Assembly (NCBI RefSeq): GCF_012972705.2
Contig: NZ_JABCSC020000001.1
Location: 1,601,079 to 1,665,078 of the forward strand
Length of the DNA stretch: 64,000 nt
Source of the DNA: Uliginosibacterium aquaticum
Lineage (GTDB): Bacteria > Pseudomonadota > Gammaproteobacteria > Burkholderiales > Rhodocyclaceae
Direction: 5' to 3'
In this document: piece after piece, positions 40,874 through 50,360 of the stretch
How positions within the stretch are numbered: the stretch's first letter is position 1
Layout of the letters: each line of letters begins with the position of its first letter
Notes under the pieces: generated by a model
What the model was told of the DNA's origin: nothing
What the model saw: the letters and a program-made list of their open reading frames with translations, nothing else
Databases searched by the model: none
Translations under genes and position numbers: made by a program

Positions 40874-42130
40874 TCAGGCGAAGGTGTCGATCATTCCGCT
40901 GCCACTGCGGGCCCAGTTCGCGTGGCTGGCAGCCACAAGCGGCTCCAGACTGGCGGCATCGCGCTGGCCGTAGCTTCCGCCAGCGCTGCGCTGGCTGGGT
41001 GTGTCGCCCTGAGTCTGCTGGCCGCTGTTGCCGGCATTCACGTTGGCCTGGCCGAGCTGGATACCGGCATCGGCGAGCACTTCGCGCAGGCGGGGCAGGG
41101 CATCCTGAAGGGCTTCGCGTGCGATAGGGCTGGCGGCTACGAAGCTGGCACTGGCCTGATCGCCATTGAGATTGATCGAAACCTCGATACGCCCCATCTG
41201 CGGCGGGTTCAGCACGAGCTCAGCGCGGCCCTTGTCCTGGGTAGCGACCCAGCTGATCTTCTGGCCCACTTCATCAGCCCAGCCGCGCGTCGCGACCGGG
41301 GTGCTAACTTCGTGGCGCGGCACTACCTCGTTCGGGCGTGCTGCTTGCAGGCCTGGATGGGTCTGGCTTGACTGGCTGGCTTGAGAGGCCTGGTTCTGAG
41401 CCAGCGTCAGCTCGCTGGCGAAACTGTTGCTACGGTCGCTGCCCTGGTCGGAAGCGCGGGTAGCCGTTGCCGCAGGATTGAACTCCACGTTATCTGCGCT
41501 GGCTCGTTCGCTGATGCCGGCGCCTGCGGGCAGGTCCTTACCTTCCGCACCCCGCCGCGTGTCAGTAACACCAGTAGTGTCTGCGAGCCCTTTTCTGCTC
41601 TCTTCTGAGCCAAGCGTCGAGCCATTTGAGCCGCTTTGGGCGGCGCCTTGGCCGGCAAGGTTTGCCGCTGCCGCAGCAAGGGCTGCCGCTGCACTTGCCG
41701 GATCCTGCAAGGGGATGGCCGCTGCAGGCTGATCGCTAAGCAGGGCCAGGGACGGATCGGTGGCCAGGGTTTCGTCCTCCGTACCGATCTCGTCCGAGTC
41801 GGACTCGGCCTGCGTTGCATGAGCGTCTCCTAGCAGCAGCGCCAGCTTGGCTGCATCGCCGGGCAGGGGGCTGGTGCTGTCGTCAGCGGTCTCCTCCTGC
41901 TTGCCCGGAGCCTGGGCGGAAGCCTTGTCCGGCAAGCCTTCTGCTTTGCTGGAGGGTTTGCTTTCGGTGGGCTTGGGGGCCTTCTCGGCAGCCTGGGTGC
42001 GTGACTTGAGAACCTGGGAAAAGCTCGGTTGGTCCGGCTGCCCGGTTTGTGCCGAACTGCCCTGTGGGGCGCCATTGCGCGGAGCGACCGGGGCGATTGC
42101 GGCAAGTGCGGAAACGGTGTTGGCGGCCAT
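40874..42130 (-). CDS. fliK: Flagellar hook-length control protein FliK
   Basis: The 418-residue protein has a long Ala/Ser/Gln/Glu-rich disordered region and the C-terminal Flg_hook domain (about 275-365: VGQKISWVATQDKGRAELVL, NPPQMGRIEVSINLNG, FVAASPIAREALQDALPRLR). The N-terminal part measures hook length; the C-terminal part switches export specificity by contacting FlhB. A perfect sigma-54 promoter lies 41-57 bp upstream of the start. It is separated from fliL by 118 bp with no terminator, so fliL-M-N are probably also read from it. Confidence 0.95.
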   Translation of the reverse strand: MAANTVSALAAIAPVAPRNGAPQGSSAQTGQPDQPSFSQVLKSRTQAAEKAPKPTESKPSSKAEGLPDKASAQAPGKQEETADDSTSPLPGDAAKLALLLGDAHATQAESDSDEIGTEDETLATDPSLALLSDQPAAAIPLQDPASAAAALAAAAANLAGQGAAQSGSNGSTLGSEESRKGLADTTGVTDTRRGAEGKDLPAGAGISERASADNVEFNPAATATRASDQGSDRSNSFASELTLAQNQASQASQSSQTHPGLQAARPNEVVPRHEVSTPVATRGWADEVGQKISWVATQDKGRAELVLNPPQMGRIEVSINLNGDQASASFVAASPIAREALQDALPRLREVLADAGIQLGQANVNAGNSGQQTQGDTPSQRSAGGSYGQRDAASLEPLVAASHANWARSGSGMIDTFA

Positions 42131-42170
42131 GGCCTGTTACCTCGATGTGCGGTGCTGTGCGCTCATCTTT

Positions 42171-42187
42171 GCAAGGGCTGTGCCAAG
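42171..42187 (-). promoter_or_regulatory. Sigma-54 promoter upstream of fliK
   Basis: On the minus strand, TTGGCAC-AGCCC-TTGCA matches the RpoN consensus TTGGCAC-N5-TTGCA at every position, with GG at 42184-42183 and GC at 42172-42171 exactly 10 bp apart. It lies in the 94-bp gap between fliJ and fliK. Activation by FleR, encoded at 48877, is the likely control. Confidence 0.9.
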
Positions 42188-42224
42188 TGTCGATTAAGGG
42201 CCTTGGCGGCAGGCATGGCGCTCT

Positions 42225-42680
42225 TCAGCTACCGCCTTCGTCCTGCTGGCGACGGTAGTGCTTGATCGCGTGCTCGTCGCTGAGGCGTTGTTCCTGCTTG
42301 TTCTGGCGCTGCATTTCCTGCAGGTGCTGGCGCTGGCTGAGGGTGTCGAAAGCTTTCGCGCGGGAGTGCTCGGAGGCCCACTTTTCCTGCCCTTTGACGG
42401 TGGCATCGCGGGAGTTGTCGACCATCGCCTGCTGGGCGCGGATGGCGTCGTCGAGTTTGCCAAGGAAGGCGCTGAAGTTGCGCAGGGCGGAGAGATCCAG
42501 GCCGTTGCGCGACATCTGGGCGAACTTGGCGTAGTACTCGCTGCGGTACTGCAGCAGCATGCCCAGCTTGGCTTCACAGGCTTGCTCACTGGAAATCAGC
42601 TCGCCGAGCCGGCGGGTGGCTTCGTCAACCCGGGTGTGGGCCAGATCCTGCAAGGTCTTGAGCGGGCTTTTGTGCGTCAT
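42225..42680 (-). CDS. fliJ: Flagellar export chaperone FliJ
   Basis: The 151-residue protein is almost fully helical and charged, as expected for the FliJ coiled coil that sits in the FliI hexamer. The pattern LKTLQDLAHTRVDEATRRLG with a later LDDAIRAQQAMVDNSRD matches the family. It starts 10 bp after the fliI stop. A sigma-54 promoter separates it from fliK. Confidence 0.93.
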   Translation of the reverse strand: MTHKSPLKTLQDLAHTRVDEATRRLGELISSEQACEAKLGMLLQYRSEYYAKFAQMSRNGLDLSALRNFSAFLGKLDDAIRAQQAMVDNSRDATVKGQEKWASEHSRAKAFDTLSQRQHLQEMQRQNKQEQRLSDEHAIKHYRRQQDEGGS

Positions 42681-42690
42681 GGGTACAGCC

Positions 42691-44103
42691 TTACATCGTC
42701 AAACCAAAGAGTCTGTGCAGTTGTTCGAGGCTGACCTCGTAATCGGCGCGCTCTTCAATTGCCTGCTGCAGAAAGCGTTCGAGCTCCGGGTACATGCGTA
42801 CGGCTTCGTCCAGCAGCGGGTCGCCGCCGGGTTGATAGGCGCCAACCGCGATCAGATCGCGTGAGCGCTGGTATCTTGAGAATAGCTGCTTGAAACGCCG
42901 CACGAGATCGAAGTGGCTGGGCCGGATCAGGCCATGCATGGCGCGTGAGATGGATTGCTCGATATCCAGTGCTGGGTAGTGGCCCTGATCGGCGAGGTTG
43001 CGCGAGAGCACAAAGTGGCCGTCCAGAATGGCGCGTGCCGAGTCGGCGATCGGATCTTGCTGGTCGTCGCCTTCGGCCAGTACGGTGTAGAAGGCAGTGA
43101 TCGAGCCGCCGCCATCGGGCCCGTTGCCGGCACGCTCGACCAGTGCCGGCAGGCGTGCGAAGACCGAGGGTGGATAGCCACGCGTAACCGGCGGCTCGCC
43201 GATGGCCAGGGCAATTTCGCGCTGGGCCATGGCGTAGCGGGTGAGTGAATCCATGATCAGCAGCACTTGCTTGCCCTGATCGCGGAAGTGCTCGGCAATG
43301 GTGGTGGCGTAGGCGGCGCCCTGCAGGCGCATCAGCGGACTGGTGTCGGCGGGCGCTGCGACCACCACCGAACGCGCCAGGCCGTAGGCGCCGAGGTTCT
43401 GCTCGATGAACTCTTTCACCTCGCGGCCGCGCTCGCCGATCAGGCCGACCACGACTACGTCGGCCGAGGTGTAGCGCGCCATCATCCCGATCAGCACTGA
43501 CTTGCCTACGCCCGAGCCGGCGAAGAGCCCCACGCGTTGGCCGCGGCCGACCGTCATGAGCGCATTGATGGCGCGAATGCCGACATCCAGGCTGTTGGTG
43601 ATGGAGGCGCGCGCCAGCGGGTTGATCGGGCGGCTTTGCAGCGAGCGGGTCTGGGTGGTCAGCAAGGGGCCCAGTGAATCGAGTGGCCGGCCGGCGCCAT
43701 CCACCACCCGGCCGAGCATTTCGTCTCCCACCGGCAGGTGTTTTGCGCGGTCTGAGGCGCGGCGGCGCGGCTCTACCCGCTCGCTGGCCGTCGGCGTGGG
43801 CTGTACGGGTTCGTTGGGCATGACCGGTGCGCCAGGCGCGAGGCCGATCACATCGTCGGTGGGCATCATGTAGAGCTTGTCACCGTTGAAGCCGACGACC
43901 TCTGCCTCCACCGTGCCACCACCCGGCACCATCACGCGGCAGCCCGAACCCAGGGGCAGTTTGAGGCCAGCGGCTTCCATCACCATGCCGTTGATGCGGG
44001 TGAGCCGCCCGAGGACCTGGAAGGGCGGGGTGGCGCGGGTGAGCTTGCGGCAGTCGCCGAGAAAGCCTTTCCAGACCGGAGCGAAATGCTCACGCGAACT
44101 CAT
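42691..44103 (-). CDS. fliI: Flagellum-specific ATP synthase FliI
   Basis: The 470-residue ATPase has the F1-beta-like core with Walker A in [15 protein letters not shown], Walker B in [18 protein letters not shown] and the FliI-type [20 protein letters not shown]. It forms the export ATPase hexamer with FliH and FliJ. It begins six bases after the fliH stop and is followed by fliJ after 10 bp, so the genes are in one unit. Confidence 0.98.
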   Translation of the reverse strand: MSSREHFAPVWKGFLGDCRKLTRATPPFQVLGRLTRINGMVMEAAGLKLPLGSGCRVMVPGGGTVEAEVVGFNGDKLYMMPTDDVIGLAPGAPVMPNEPVQPTPTASERVEPRRRASDRAKHLPVGDEMLGRVVDGAGRPLDSLGPLLTTQTRSLQSRPINPLARASITNSLDVGIRAINALMTVGRGQRVGLFAGSGVGKSVLIGMMARYTSADVVVVGLIGERGREVKEFIEQNLGAYGLARSVVVAAPADTSPLMRLQGAAYATTIAEHFRDQGKQVLLIMDSLTRYAMAQREIALAIGEPPVTRGYPPSVFARLPALVERAGNGPDGGGSITAFYTVLAEGDDQQDPIADSARAILDGHFVLSRNLADQGHYPALDIEQSISRAMHGLIRPSHFDLVRRFKQLFSRYQRSRDLIAVGAYQPGGDPLLDEAVRMYPELERFLQQAIEERADYEVSLEQLHRLFGLTM

Positions 44104-44109
44104 GCGGCC

Positions 44110-44775
44110 TTACTCCTCGTCCAACGCTGCGGCATTGCGGCTGAAGTTCTCGACGATGCGGCGCCAGCGGGTCTGCAACTGGGCATCGATCTGGCCGCCG
44201 GATGATTCGATGATGCAGCCGCCGCGTGCGACTGAATCGTCCTCGGCGACGCGGTGGGCCAGGTCTTCGTAATGCTCGCCGACGTAGCGGCGCATCAGTT
44301 GCACGTCTTCCGGATTGACGCGGATCGTGGCGCTTTGCTGGGGCAGGTTCTGCATCGCTTCGCGTACCACTTCGAGCACGCTCTCGGGCTTGGCGGCAAT
44401 GCTGTCACGCACCACCTGGCGGGCGATCTCAATGGCCAGCGCCTGGAGCTCTTCGGCGACCTCCTGGTCCACCTGGCCCAGCGCTTCGTCGAAAGACTGC
44501 ACCAGCTGATGCAGTTCGGCCGCCTCCATGCGCCCGCGTGCACTGCCTTCTTCATAACCGGCAGCGTAGCCCTCGCGCTGGGCTTCCTGCACGATGCGCT
44601 CGATGTCTTCCAGCGTGGGCAGCTGCACACCCGGAGCAATTTCCAGGGGGCCACCGGGCGCAGCCGCTTCCAAGACAGGGGGCGGCTCTGGTGCGGGCGG
44701 TGGCGCGTCGAACTGATCGAAGGCCAGGCGCTGATAGGCGCTGGAAGCCTGGCTGCGCGGGATGACTTCAGCCAT
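44110..44775 (-). CDS. fliH: Flagellar assembly protein FliH
   Basis: The 221-residue protein has a proline-rich N-terminus (PPPAPEPPPVLE), a long helix with GYAAGYEEGSARGRMEA (glycine repeats as in FliH) and the C-terminal domain resembling the V-type ATPase E subunit (AIEIARQVVRDSIAAKPESV). It links FliI to the export gate and C-ring. It lies 37 bp after fliG and six bases before fliI. Confidence 0.95.
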   Translation of the reverse strand: MAEVIPRSQASSAYQRLAFDQFDAPPPAPEPPPVLEAAAPGGPLEIAPGVQLPTLEDIERIVQEAQREGYAAGYEEGSARGRMEAAELHQLVQSFDEALGQVDQEVAEELQALAIEIARQVVRDSIAAKPESVLEVVREAMQNLPQQSATIRVNPEDVQLMRRYVGEHYEDLAHRVAEDDSVARGGCIIESSGGQIDAQLQTRWRRIVENFSRNAAALDEE

Positions 44776-44812
44776 CTATCGCGCCCCCTGTGGGAGGCAT
44801 TTGCTTGAGGGC

Positions 44813-45820
44813 TCAGACGAAGGCATCGTCGCCTCCCTTGCCGCCGAGCATGATCTGGCCTTCTTCGGACAGGCGTCTGGCGGTCTTGAGGATTTCCTTC
44901 TGCGCCGTTTCCACTTCCGACAGGCGCACCGGCCCGCGCGATTCCAGATCTTCGCGAAGCATTTCGGCAGCGCGGCTGGACATGTTCTTGAATATCTTCT
45001 CGCGCATTTCGGGGTTGGCGCCCTTGAGCGCGATGACCAGTTGGTCGCCCTGCACTTCGCGCAGGATGGTCTGGATGCCGCGGTCGTCGCAATCCATCAG
45101 GTTTTCGAATACGAACATTTCGTCGAGGATGCGCTGGGCGAGATCCGGGTCGTATTCGCGTACGTTGTCGAGAATCGCGGTTTCGGCCGCTGCGCCCACG
45201 AAGTTGAGAATGTCCGCCGCATGGCGGGTGCCGCCCATGGAGGCTTTCTTGAGGCTGGTGCCAGAGCCTGAGAGCACGCGGGTAAGCGCTTCGTTGAGCT
45301 CTTTCAGCGCAGCCGGCTGCACGCCATCCAGAGTGGCGATACGCAACAGCACATCGTTGCGCAGGCGTTCGGTGAAATGGCGCAGGATTTCACCAGCGTG
45401 GTCGTACTCCAGGTGCACCAGGATGGTGGCAATGATCTGCGAGTGCTCGTTCTTGATCAGATCGGCGGCGGTGGCGGCATCCATCCACTTGAGGGATTCG
45501 ATGCCCGCAGTGTCCGAGCCCTGCAGCACGCGCGAGATCAAATTGGCGGCGCGTTCGTCACCAAGCGCCTTGGTGAGCATGACGCGGATCGCTTCCTCGT
45601 CCGGCTCGATGTGCGAGCCGCGTGCTGCATGCAGTTGCAATTCCTCGATCAGCTTCTCGACGCGTTCGCGCGGCTGAGGAGTCATCTTGGCCATGCCGGC
45701 GCCGAGCTTCTGCACCTCGCGCGGCGACAGATGCTTGAGAATTTCCGCGGCCTCATCGCCGCCCAGCGTGAGCAGCAGCAGGGCGCTCTTTTCCAGCCCG
45801 TCGTTAGCGTCCTTCGCCAC
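44813..45820 (-). CDS. fliG: Flagellar motor switch protein FliG
   Basis: The 335-residue protein has the FliG N, middle and C domains. Seen are KSALLLLTLGGDEAAEILKHL at the start, a middle EHSQIIATILVHLEYDHAGEIL (EHPQ-type motif) and the charged torque helix near the end. It joins the MS ring to the C-ring and meets the stators. Its start overlaps the fliF end by 17 bases, and both lengths fit the family. Confidence 0.98.
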   Translation of the reverse strand: MAKDANDGLEKSALLLLTLGGDEAAEILKHLSPREVQKLGAGMAKMTPQPRERVEKLIEELQLHAARGSHIEPDEEAIRVMLTKALGDERAANLISRVLQGSDTAGIESLKWMDAATAADLIKNEHSQIIATILVHLEYDHAGEILRHFTERLRNDVLLRIATLDGVQPAALKELNEALTRVLSGSGTSLKKASMGGTRHAADILNFVGAAAETAILDNVREYDPDLAQRILDEMFVFENLMDCDDRGIQTILREVQGDQLVIALKGANPEMREKIFKNMSSRAAEMLREDLESRGPVRLSEVETAQKEILKTARRLSEEGQIMLGGKGGDDAFV

Positions 45821-47525
45821 TTGCGCCTCCTCCCATCCATTCCTTGATCAACTGGGCGACCATCTTCGGATCCTTGGCCGCGACTTCGCGTGCACGCGCC
45901 AGCTTCTTCTCGAAACTCATCTTGGCCAGTTCCAGTTCCAGCACTTCCGGCGGAATGTCATCGTCCGTGCCTAGGGAGCCTTCCTCGCCACCTTCCGCTT
46001 GGGCGTTGTAGGCTGCAATCGCGCCCTCCGCCTCGGCGCCAATCGCTGGCTCCGGTTCGGGTGGCGCAAAGGTGCGCATCAGCGGCTGGATGACCTTTTT
46101 ATAGACCAGCAGGATCACCAGCAGCAGCACCAGCCAGCGCGCCAGTTCCTTGGCAAGATTGATGGCCTGCGGATCCTGGTAGATCGGCAGTGCGGTGACC
46201 TCTTCCCGTGCCGGATCGGTGAAAGCGGTGTTGGTGACATTGATCGTGTCACCCCGTTTTTCGACGTAGCCGACGGCTTCGCGCACCAGATCATTGATTT
46301 TGCGGACTTCGGCCTCACTGAGCGGGGCCGTCTTCACATTGCCCTTGGCGTCCTTCTCGGCCTTGTTGTTGACCACCAGTGCCACCGACAGGCGACGTAC
46401 CTGACCGACCGCACGTCGCACGTGGGCAACGGTCTTGTCCACTTCGTAATTGATGGTGGCGGTCTTGTTGGTGTTCAGCGGCACCGCCTGCGGACCGGAC
46501 TGTGCGGCCTGTCCGGGCACGGCCGGCGTGGTGATCGGTGCGGTGGCGGGCACGGGTGGCTGGTTGGAGAGCGCGCCCGGAACGCCGATCGGCCCTGGCT
46601 GATTGGAGATGTTTTCGGCCGTCTGCTGGCTGCGTACCGCCGTATCGGGGCTGGGATTGGGCTTGTAGGTTTCAGAGGTCTGCTCGGCGGCGTCGAAATC
46701 CACATCGGCCATCACCTGAGCGCGGAAGTTGCCCGCCCCCAGTACCGGATCGAGAATTTTCTGGATGCGCGTGATGTAGCTCTCTTCCACGTTGCGCACG
46801 TATTCGAGCTGAGTGTCGTCGAGCGCTACGCCATCCTGCTTGCGTTGACGGGCCAGCAGGTTGCCGTTCTGGTCGATCACGCTGACCTGATTGGCGGCCA
46901 GCTCCGGCACGCTGGAGGACACCAGGTGCACAATACCGGCCACCTGCGCCGCATCCAGGCGGCGGCCCGGGCGCAAATTCACCACGATCGAGGCCGTGGG
47001 CTTCTGTTCGTTGCGCAGAAAGGCTGTCTGCTTGGGGATTGCCAGATGCACGCGTGCCCCGGCCACTGCGCCGATGGACTGGATGGTGCGGGCCAGCTCG
47101 CCTTCTAGAGCGCGCTGATAGTTAACCTGTTCGTGAAATTGGGAGAGCCCCAGCTTCTGGGTTTCCAGCAATTCGAAACCGACTGAGCCACCGCGTGGCA
47201 AACCCTGGGCGGCGAGTGCGAGGCGCAGCTCATTGGCGCGGGCTCCCGGCACCATGATCGTGGCGCCGCCGTTCTCGACGCGATAGGGCACGTTCTGCTG
47301 CTGCAGCGCGGTGATGATGGCGCCGCCATCCTTCTCTTCCACGCCTGAGAACAGGACCGAGTAGGGCGGCTCCTGGCTCCACAGCCAGACCCCCACCAGC
47401 AGTGCCACCGAGAACGCAAGCGCCGCCGCACCAGCCATTTTCTGGCGTGGCGTGAGGCGGGTAAAGTTGTCCATGATCGCCTGCAGCGGCGTAGTCGGCG
47501 GGTTTGGCAATGCTTCTTCGGCCAT
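45804..47525 (-). CDS. fliF: Flagellar MS-ring protein FliF
   Basis: The 573-residue protein has two membrane helices (about 25-46 and 435-460), YscJ/FliF ring-building domains (YSVLFSGVEEKDGGAIITAL, VRVHLAIPKQTAFLR-type region), a Pro/Gln-rich loop and a C-terminal FliG-binding tail. I use the ATG at 47525 (MAEEALPNPP) with a GGAG-containing upstream region; the frame is open to 47681, but the extension has no family similarity. No convincing sigma-54 or sigma-28 promoter was found in the gap to fleS. Confidence 0.96.
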   Translation of the reverse strand: MAEEALPNPPTTPLQAIMDNFTRLTPRQKMAGAAALAFSVALLVGVWLWSQEPPYSVLFSGVEEKDGGAIITALQQQNVPYRVENGGATIMVPGARANELRLALAAQGLPRGGSVGFELLETQKLGLSQFHEQVNYQRALEGELARTIQSIGAVAGARVHLAIPKQTAFLRNEQKPTASIVVNLRPGRRLDAAQVAGIVHLVSSSVPELAANQVSVIDQNGNLLARQRKQDGVALDDTQLEYVRNVEESYITRIQKILDPVLGAGNFRAQVMADVDFDAAEQTSETYKPNPSPDTAVRSQQTAENISNQPGPIGVPGALSNQPPVPATAPITTPAVPGQAAQSGPQAVPLNTNKTATINYEVDKTVAHVRRAVGQVRRLSVALVVNNKAEKDAKGNVKTAPLSEAEVRKINDLVREAVGYVEKRGDTINVTNTAFTDPAREEVTALPIYQDPQAINLAKELARWLVLLLVILLVYKKVIQPLMRTFAPPEPEPAIGAEAEGAIAAYNAQAEGGEEGSLGTDDDIPPEVLELELAKMSFEKKLARAREVAAKDPKMVAQLIKEWMGGGASGEGR

Positions 47526-47722
47526 GTATCGCGCTCCGTTACGGCTACTTTGCAGCAGCCTTATTGACCACTTGTCAGCGGCCTTTTTCACGAGCGCATT
47601 TTGCGCTGGGGCCGGCAAGCGGCAGCGGGTAATAAACGGCAGTTTTTGCCGGTTAATCCGGGGCTCTGCAAAGCTGTGCAAGGCCTACAGTGGCGAGCAT
47701 CCCGCCAAGTGCGTCACTGCTC

Positions 47723-48880
47723 ATGAATCCGACTACGCCACCGATGGACGCTGCCAGTCTTGCCGAAGCCTTTCAGGCCTTCGCACGTGCTTCTGGCGAG
47801 CTGACCCAGGCTTACAACGGTCTGCAGGGGCAGGTGAGTGCGCTGACTGAGCGCCTCACCCAGCTGATGGCTGCCCTGCCGGCCGGCGTAGTGCTGCTTG
47901 ATGCCAAGGCGGAAGTGGAGCAGGTCAACCGTGCGGCTCTGAACATGCTTGGCCAGGTGTTTGCCGGCACCCACTGGAGCATGCTGGCCGCCCGTTTCGA
48001 GCCCACCGATACGCCTGGCGAATACTTTCTCAATCATGGCAGTGAAGTCCGGCGCATTGCGCTCTCGGAAAGCCCGCTGGACATGCATGGCGGGCGTATC
48101 GTGCTGCTACACGATGTGACCGAAGCCTGGCAGATGCGCATGCACAGCGCGCGCAGCGAACGCCTCGCGGCAATGGGCGAGATGGTGGCGAGTTTGGCCC
48201 ATCAGCTGCGCACGCCGCTGGCAGCTGCTTTGCTCTACACCGGTCATATGGCTAGCACTGAGCTCGATTCTGCTGCACGGGCCAAGGTGGCTGATCGTGC
48301 GCTGGAACGCCTGCGCCATCTCGAAAAACTGATTCACGACATGCTGATCTTCGCGCGTGGCGAAGCGCTTGGACGCGAATCCTTCACCATCTGCGAGCTG
48401 GTGGGCGAACTTGCCGCCACCATCGAACCGGTTGCCGCACGCCGCGGTATAGCCTTCGAGGCCGATTGCCGGGCCGGACGGCAACAGCTCTTTGGCAACC
48501 GCAAGGAAATTTCCGGCGCGCTCATCAATCTGCTCGAAAACGCCCTGCAAGCCGTGACGGCAGACGGCAGGGTGAGCTTTACGGCACAAGTCGAAGAGAG
48601 CGGAGCGGTGTTCCGCGTGGAAGACAATGGCCGTGGCATCCCGCCGGATCTGCAGGAGCGCCTCTTCGAGCCTTTCTATACCACCCGTGCCGATGGCACC
48701 GGCCTCGGGCTGGCCATCGCGCGGGGTGTGGCTCGAGCCCATGGCGGTGAAATCGCTTTGCGCTCAACTTTGGGCGCGGGCAGTGAATTCACCCTTCGCC
48801 TGCCGCTCGCCCAGCCTGCCAATCCCTCCAATCCCCCCGAATCCAGCGAATCCGCCCTCACGGGAGCCCAGCCATCATGA
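47723..48880 (+). CDS. fleS: Sensor histidine kinase FleS-like
   Basis: The 385-residue soluble kinase has an N-terminal coiled coil, a PAS-like domain (residues about 45-135, AALPAGVVLLDAKAEVEQVN), the H box SLAHQLRTPLAAALL with His160 and an ATPase domain (NLLENALQAV, EDNGRGIPPDLQERLFEPFY, GLGLAIARGVARAHGG). No membrane segment is present, as in FleS. The ATG at 47723 and a GTG at 47690 are both possible; neither has a clear Shine-Dalgarno. Its stop overlaps the fleR start as ATGA. The partner and place in the flagellar cluster define the function. Confidence 0.92.
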   Translation: MNPTTPPMDAASLAEAFQAFARASGELTQAYNGLQGQVSALTERLTQLMAALPAGVVLLDAKAEVEQVNRAALNMLGQVFAGTHWSMLAARFEPTDTPGEYFLNHGSEVRRIALSESPLDMHGGRIVLLHDVTEAWQMRMHSARSERLAAMGEMVASLAHQLRTPLAAALLYTGHMASTELDSAARAKVADRALERLRHLEKLIHDMLIFARGEALGRESFTICELVGELAATIEPVAARRGIAFEADCRAGRQQLFGNRKEISGALINLLENALQAVTADGRVSFTAQVEESGAVFRVEDNGRGIPPDLQERLFEPFYTTRADGTGLGLAIARGVARAHGGEIALRSTLGAGSEFTLRLPLAQPANPSNPPESSESALTGAQPS

Positions 48881-50286
48881 TCGAAACCCTCTCCATCCTC
48901 GTTGTGGATGATGATCCCAGTCTGCGCGATGCGATCAGCCTGATTCTGGAGTCTGCCGGCCACCGCGTGGTGCTGGCGGCCAGCGGACCGGAAGCCTTGG
49001 GTGCGTTGGAGCGCGAGCGCTTCAATCTGGTTATCTCGGACTTGCGCATGGATCCGATGGATGGCCTTGAGTTGCTGGCCCGCATCCGCGCCGTGAATCC
49101 GCAACTGCCGGTGCTGCTGATGACGGCTTTTGGTGATGTGGACAAGGCCGTCTCGGCCATGCGCGGTGGGGCTTGCGAATTCCTAATGAAGCCGTTCGAA
49201 TCCAGCGTGCTGCTGGAGAACGTGCGCCGCTACGCTACCGTCACGCCGAGCCAGGACGACATGGTGGCTGAAGATCCGCGGACCCGGATGGTGCTGGCCA
49301 TGGCAGCACGCGTGGCAGAAACCGACGCCTCGGTACTGCTCACTGGCGAATCCGGTACCGGCAAGGAAGTCTTTGCGCGTTACCTGCACCAGCATTCGCG
49401 GCGCAAGAACGGCCCTTTCGTGGCGATCAACTGCGCAGCGATTCCCGAAAACCTGCTCGAAGCCACGCTCTTTGGCTACGAGAAGGGCAGTTTTACTGGC
49501 GCCCAGAGTTCGCAGGCCGGCAAGTTCGAGCAGGCCCAGGCTGGCACCATCTTGCTTGATGAAATCTCCGAAATGCCTATGGGCCTGCAGGCCAAGATGC
49601 TGCGTGTGCTGCAGGAGCGAGAAGTGGAGCGTGTGGGTGGCAAGAAACCGGTGGCGCTGGATATCCGGGTGTTGTCCACGAGCAACCGCGACATGCTGCG
49701 TGAGGTGCAGGCCGGGCGCTTCCGCGAGGATCTCTACTACCGCCTGAATGTTTTCCCGTTGGAGATCCCCAGTCTGCGCGATCGCCCGGCCGACATCCTG
49801 CCGCTGGCCCGCCATTTCATCACCCGTCATGGCGAACGGATCGGCAAAACGGCAAGAATTGCCGGCAGTGCGGCGGAAATTCTTGCCGCCTGGCGCTGGC
49901 CCGGTAACGTGCGCGAGCTCGAAAACACCGTTCAAAGAGCCCTGATTCTTGCCTCCGGTGACACCATCGTGGCTGATGACGTGAAACTGTGTCTGCCGGA
50001 CTGGGGCAAGGCTTCGCCACTGGATGCTCCGCAAGGCTTCAGTGGTCTGCCGTCGTCGCCGGCAGCGGCACTGGCACCGTACTTCCAGACCCCGGCAATG
50101 CCGCAGGCAGGCGCTCCCGAGGCGACCCCGACCAATATGAAAGACCTTGAAAAACAACATATTCTCGATGTGCTGCGGGCGGTGGGCGGCTCGCGAAAGA
50201 AAGCGGTCGAGAAGCTGGGGATCTCGGAACGGACCTTGCGTTACAAGCTTCAGCAATACCGGGATGAAGGCTGGGTAGAGCAATGA
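48877..50286 (+). CDS. fleR: Sigma-54-dependent flagellar response regulator FleR-like
   Basis: The 469-residue protein has a receiver domain (acidic D11-D13, phospho-site Asp55, Thr83, Lys105), an AAA+ domain with Walker A GESGTGKE (157-164), the sigma-54 contact loop GSFTGA (204-209; the consensus is GAFTGA) and a C-terminal Fis-type helix-turn-helix (about 435-465). It activates RpoN promoters of flagellar genes. It is coupled to fleS and lies 74 bp before fliE, whose promoter is of the sigma-54 type. Confidence 0.95.
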   Translation: MIETLSILVVDDDPSLRDAISLILESAGHRVVLAASGPEALGALERERFNLVISDLRMDPMDGLELLARIRAVNPQLPVLLMTAFGDVDKAVSAMRGGACEFLMKPFESSVLLENVRRYATVTPSQDDMVAEDPRTRMVLAMAARVAETDASVLLTGESGTGKEVFARYLHQHSRRKNGPFVAINCAAIPENLLEATLFGYEKGSFTGAQSSQAGKFEQAQAGTILLDEISEMPMGLQAKMLRVLQEREVERVGGKKPVALDIRVLSTSNRDMLREVQAGRFREDLYYRLNVFPLEIPSLRDRPADILPLARHFITRHGERIGKTARIAGSAAEILAAWRWPGNVRELENTVQRALILASGDTIVADDVKLCLPDWGKASPLDAPQGFSGLPSSPAAALAPYFQTPAMPQAGAPEATPTNMKDLEKQHILDVLRAVGGSRKKAVEKLGISERTLRYKLQQYRDEGWVEQ

Positions 50287-50316
50287 GGGCGACTGGTTTG
50301 ACTCAGCGAAACATTT

Positions 50317-50333
50317 GGGCACAAAAACTGCTT
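50317..50333 (+). promoter_or_regulatory. Sigma-54 promoter upstream of fliE
   Basis: TGGGCACAAAAACTGCTT has GG at 50318-50319 and GC at 50330-50331, exactly 10 bp apart, within the RpoN consensus TGGCAC-N5-TTGC (one mismatch in the -12 part). It lies 28 bp before the fliE start, in a good position for a FleR-activated promoter. Confidence 0.85.
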
Positions 50334-50360
50334 AAACAGCTCAACTGAACGGAGCTTCAC

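Noticed and set aside
47526..47700. Possible sigma-54 promoter before fliF or fleS
   Set aside because: On the minus strand, GG and GC pairs occur only with 8, 9 or 11 bp spacing, never the required 10 with TTGC. A plus-strand GG-N10-GC (near 47661) lacks the rest of the consensus.
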